A DNA stretch of 64,000 bases. Source: Albugo candida (taxonomy: Eukaryota > Oomycota > Peronosporomycetes > Albuginales > Albuginaceae). How positions within the stretch are numbered: the stretch's first letter is position 1; every line of letters begins with the position of its first letter. The notes beneath the pieces are model-generated. The model was given only the letters and a program-made list of their open reading frames with translations. It was not told the DNA's origin and ran no database searches. The translations under genes were made by a program, and so were the position numbers. Below are positions 60,201 through 64,000 of the stretch, piece after piece. The stretch is from NCBI GenBank assembly GCA_905220665.1, contig CAJNAR010000163.1:372001-436000 (forward strand), read 5' to 3'.

Positions 60201-60971
60201 TCCTTCCTCTAGACAACTGGCATCATGCAAACGTACAAGTGCCTTACTATAAAACAATAGCTGCATTTCATCCAGTGGCGCTTCCTGGTCGAATATTGAA
60301 AATAGTAATTGCCACTTGATGAGGTCTTGAGGCTGTTGACATCCAAAGACACAATTATGCTTCAGTGAATCAGCGGAAGAATCTGACGAAAACGACTCGT
60401 AGAGATCGTCATCACCAGAATACAGTCTCATGACGATTTCTGAGCACAAAAAAAAATTCTTGTAGTAGCCGTATTCTTCATGAGGGACACCTTCGAAGAC
60501 GGGTTTCTTCACAAATTCCCGTAATACATGAAGCACGTTTTCAGACTGCATCAGCCAGCTGCGTACTTCTGAATCTATATCGTCTAAAAGCTCTGAAAAA
60601 ATATCTAAATCCATTCCTAAAAGTTTCTCGACACTCAAGTCTGAAAGTATCTCATCATAAGTACCATTTAGTGTGGATCGCCGACGATTCACAAACTTTG
60701 AAAGACTTCCAGCACGGCCCCCTCTTCTTGAAGCAAGGTCTATCTCATCTAAAGAGAAAGACATGGGCATTGATGACGAATTGGGATGTGAGTTCGGACT
60801 GTGGCCATTAACGCCTACTTTCGCATTCTTTGTAGGCGATAATGCCATTGGAATGATTAAGCTGTCTTGCTCTAGGATTGGTTTCTCATCGAAAGAAAGA
60901 TCTTGTTGAGGATCTAATCTTTTGCATGCTGTCGGGGCTTCCATCTCCGGAGTACTGCACGTTTCACTCAT
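57293..60971 (-). CDS. SAPS-domain protein with PH and NTF2-like domains
   Basis: Likely a regulatory subunit of a PP6/Sit4-type phosphatase with extra membrane-binding parts. Exons are 60971-59699, 59642-57377 and 57314-57293, with introns of 56 nt and 62 nt (GTACGT...TTAG). The product is 1186 residues. If the last intron is kept, the frame ends at 57277 instead. The N-terminal about 110 residues are Ser/Pro-rich. The SAPS-like alpha-helical repeat follows (SVEKLLGMDLDIFSELLDD, YKNFFLCSEIVMRL, LFYSKALVRL) to about 700, interrupted by acidic linkers. A PH domain lies near 890-995 (ITSGYMYKSRMPETG, RCYFVLNRVEGTLSYY). A SnoaL/NTF2-like domain closes it (VISSFYETLFGPDL, DYWKLRDETVERCSG). The SAPS match is by pattern and is the least certain part. 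Confidence 0.78.
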
Positions 60972-63131
60972 CTGTAAAGTCTAAAAACAAATTTGCTCAT
61001 TTAAATCGCGTGAGAGAGTATACATATAATGACGTATAGTTCGGACTCTTGTGTGTATACAGAATGTCCAATATTCCTTCTCAGTTGTTATAAAACATGA
61101 CAGTTATTAAGAATGCATCGGCTCTTTCTGCCGGACGCTTTGATTCTTCACGAAGGATTCAGTAGCTACTCAATAAAGAATCAGAATGCGTGAAGGCCAG
61201 AGGAGGTTTCGGAGGGGATTGTCACACGAAAGCAAGCGTTTAATTTCTCGTTATTATTCGATCTTAGGAATCTCACCGATCCGGGCGAAAGTACCTCACC
61301 CGTCGAGGCGAAGAAAGCTCTACTAAAGTTTGTTAGATCAGATCGATGTATATGATGCATCAATGGACACAAACTCTTTGCATCGGAGAGTCAAGGTCTT
61401 CCACCATTGAAATGCCGACCGAGCAAGTAGCTTTATTCCTTGTAACACTTCCCAGCTTGCTTGTTATCGCGCAAGTGCATGACGAGCCTTATCTTCCTCG
61501 ATATTGAAAATACGTTTTCTTAATAAATTCCTCGCTTGCCATAACATATTTTCGAAGAAAGTAAGCTCAATTGTCGAGATACCGCTATACTACAGAAATG
61601 GATTTCTACCCAGTCGTCGCCAGCACTACCTATCGCCCGGTTTATAATGCAACATTCCAGTCAAACCCAAGCCGAGTGGGCCAATACTTGACTTAATCAA
61701 GTGGATATAACTGAAGCGTAAAATAAATCTTTGTATCATCAGATACCACCCATACTCGTGGGATGTATCTCAGGGAGCATATAAACGCAGCGATGATTAG
61801 TGTAGGTTCTCGCTTAGATCCTCACACTCAAGCATCACCAACACTTTTTTGTTTAGAGCTAACAAGAAAGCCATAACAATCAATGATTGGAAGATGAATC
61901 CCGTCGCAAGACTTCTCTCTCTCTATGTGCAGTTTAGTTCGCTGGAGAGATGTCTGGAAGAGTACAACAATATGGCCTTCTATGAAAAGCCGCTGCTTGA
62001 TTGCACTAACGCTCAGTATCATGTGGCCATGATTATAGCTTTAGACGATAATTTATATATCCTCGGACCAAATACTTTGTTCTTGCTACACTTTTCTCGT
62101 TCAAACTTCTGTGACTGAGAAGGCTGTTTGTAGGACAACTCGATTGTGACTTCTTGTATTGGGTATACAAAGAATCCGCCCAGCTGATCACGTCAAAACC
62201 TTCTCTTTGTGTATGAAGGTGATACACGACGCGTAGATTCGGCCTTTGTAGCGTCTTGAGACAAATGATATGAAAGAAGTATACATAGGGATCATTCGAA
62301 TGAGATCATTTGTAAAAAGCTTGTAACAAAAGCTGGCTGATATCGGTACAGTCCGCTTATTTCCTAAGGATGATCTCAATTACTTTACACCTAAATAAAT
62401 GTATACATAGGCTTAAATGATTTTACGGCTTAATCATTTCATGTACGAAGTAATTTCTACTCGGCATAGTCGCCTTCCTATCTGGAAAGATCATTGCTGG
62501 TGCCATGCGATCGCACTCACCTTACAGTCGTGTTCATCAAATCGGGCTAACCAACTCGTTCGAGATTTTTTAATTGATCACATGCTGTAGAAAGGCCCTT
62601 ACTACGGATGAGCTTTTTACATTAGTTTCAAACGCTCGCAAGTATTTCATGTGGTCTTTTATAACATTCAAATAGCCTAAACACTTGAAGTATTCAGTCA
62701 ATATTCTCGCAATATAGGCACCTTTAAGTGATGCTACGCGATTGATAGAAGATAAGAGCTCAAGAAAGTCATCAGTTCACGGATGGAAGATTGGAGCTAG
62801 CGTAAATCATCAATCAACGAAAAGTGTACGAAAGCTTGAGCTCCTACAATCTCATCTAATCGTCAGAATCTAAGGTTGAGGTCGACAGTGCAGACAAACA
62901 CTGGCGTTCATGTATGATAGGCGAATTCTTGTTGATAGTCCGCTCTAAAGTACTTTCTTCAGTACTCTCAGCTAGGTGTAGACACGCGGGTCTAGTCAAA
63001 GCGTATTATCAATTGACACTAGCGAAATCACTGATATTGTACAGGATTTTGTTGGAGTCCTCCGAATTTAATGAAGATGGAATGAAGAACGACGAGACAT
63101 GAAACATATTTATTTATTCAACATGACATCT
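60972..63131. other. No gene recognised
   Basis: About 2.1 kb between two minus-strand genes. A plus-strand 89-codon frame at 61849-62118 is preceded by a TTTGTTTAG acceptor-like site and is protein-like (FSSLERCLEEYNNMAF), but it has no clear partner exon or domain. The stretch next to 60971 should hold the promoter of the SAPS gene. Confidence 0.4.
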
Positions 63132-64000
63132 CTATAACGATCTCTTGATCATAACCATTGCGGCAGCACCCAACGTAACACCTAGAAAACCGCGGAGAAA
63201 GTCTTCGGAAAGTTGTAATGTAACATATTCTGAAGTCAGATACATTGAGACTACTAGGGAAGCACCAAGTCGTAACGAAGTTGGTAAATGAATCGTTTTG
63301 GCTTTGATGTTGTACCAGGCAGCCGCCGTTGCAGATGGTACTATGCCCAAAAGTGAAGTCCCGATGATCGCTTCTTGAGGCATATCGCTCACGACTGTGA
63401 GGTAGGAAGTTATCAGAATGCCTCCACCAGTTCCGCACAACCCTGAAATGAATCCAGAGGCAGCTCCTGCAACTAAGTACTTGGAATTTATCCGTAAGAA
63501 ATTCAACAGATCATTGGACGCGTCCGCCCAAAATGCTGCAATGCTATCAGACTCGTTGGGGAACGATTGAAGATCGAGAGGATGAGAGATTCCATTAAAT
63601 TTTGGTAGGTGACCACTCTGCTTAAGAAAAATTAGCGGGGAGGCTGCTACCATTACGATACCTCCAACGAGCGATAAGCGCTTACTGCTCAAGTTGTGAG
63701 CTAAACGGACTCCGTAACGAGAGCAGAAAATTGCTGGCAATGTCGTAAGAAATGCAATCGGATAGTTACAAGCACCTTGACGAAAGTAATTCCAGGATCC
63801 AACGGCTGAGCTCACTGTAATTGCACCAATGGACGTTCCATTAACAATCTGTTGCGAGAAAGTTGTCCACTTTGCCAGCACCTACGAACAGCATTCATCA
63901 GGTTATTCCAATAAAAAAATTAAACATCCATACGGGAATTAAGACCGTGCCTCCACCCAAACCTGTCAGCGCCGATAGCACTCCAGCACAACCTCCTGAA
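63132..64000 (-). CDS. TauE/SafE-family membrane transporter, 5' end outside window
   Basis: Membrane protein of the TauE/SafE superfamily, whose members export sulfite, sulfonates or organic anions. The window holds the C-terminal exon (63881-63132) and the end of the preceding exon (64000-63934), joined across a 52-nt phase-0 intron (GTATGG...CGTAG). The family-typical glycine motif occurs twice, as LTGLGGGTVLIP before the intron and GLCGTGGGILITSYL in the C-terminal half, consistent with the two-repeat fold. Several hydrophobic segments are clear (IAFLTTLPAIF, LVGGIVMVAASPLIFL, LRLGASLVVSMYL). The N-terminal part lies beyond the right edge. The substrate cannot be told from sequence. Confidence 0.88.

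Noticed and set aside
1..64000. CRISPR array, bacterial operon or integrated virus
   Set aside because: No regular direct-repeat array, no bacterial-type gene clusters, and the genes have spliceosomal introns and mitochondrial and flagellar functions. No viral gene was recognised.

Overview
The window is eukaryotic nuclear DNA, and the best fit is an oomycete of the white blister rust type (Albugo). Four things point there: compact genes with very short introns (45-67 nt in 19 reconstructed introns), intergenic gaps often of 60-175 bp in the gene-rich part, flagellar genes (IFT81 and a CFAP61 homologue) next to a secreted cutinase, and Ty1/copia and LINE sequences of the kind found in oomycetes. 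The genus is an inference; no search was run.

Two compartments are visible. The left part (about 1-37,000) is gene-poor and repeat-rich. It holds a broken retroelement ORF at the left edge, a tRNA-derived SINE with a perfect 17-bp target-site duplication (5727-6009), and a run of damaged open frames that may be a decayed secreted-effector locus (6699-9012). Next come two decayed Ty1/copia pol regions in opposite orientation (9118-10377 minus; about 11,100-13,530 plus), an intact two-exon secreted cutinase (19483-20138), two very small ORFs with strong signal peptides, and a two-exon RluA-type pseudouridine synthase (26817-27906). A second, broken cutinase (28142-28720) has its 3' end caught in a 239-bp tandem duplication. 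A 3-kb LINE with decayed endonuclease and reverse transcriptase, a TAA-repeat tail and near-perfect target-site duplications lies at 30919-33990.

The right part (37,195-64,000) is gene-dense. In order it carries NDUFS8 (complex I), a TFIIIC subunit 6-like protein, a CFAP61 homologue with two adenylate kinase domains built into it, UDP-glucose 6-dehydrogenase, and a C2-myotubularin-FYVE phosphatase. These are followed by a PhyH-type dioxygenase, an F-box/LRR protein, a PTB/hnRNP L-like RNA-binding protein, IFT81, a SAPS-PH-NTF2-like protein and, cut by the right edge, a TauE/SafE-family transporter.

The genes do not form one pathway. CFAP61 and IFT81 serve the zoospore flagellum. The myotubularin and SAPS proteins suggest membrane and phosphatase signalling. 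UGDH feeds UDP-glucuronate to wall polysaccharides. The cutinase and the small secreted ORFs suit a plant pathogen. The most distinctive items are the CFAP61-adenylate kinase fusion, the SAPS-PH-NTF2 fusion, the overlapping start codons of the divergent PhyH and F-box genes, and the cutinase gene/pseudogene pair.
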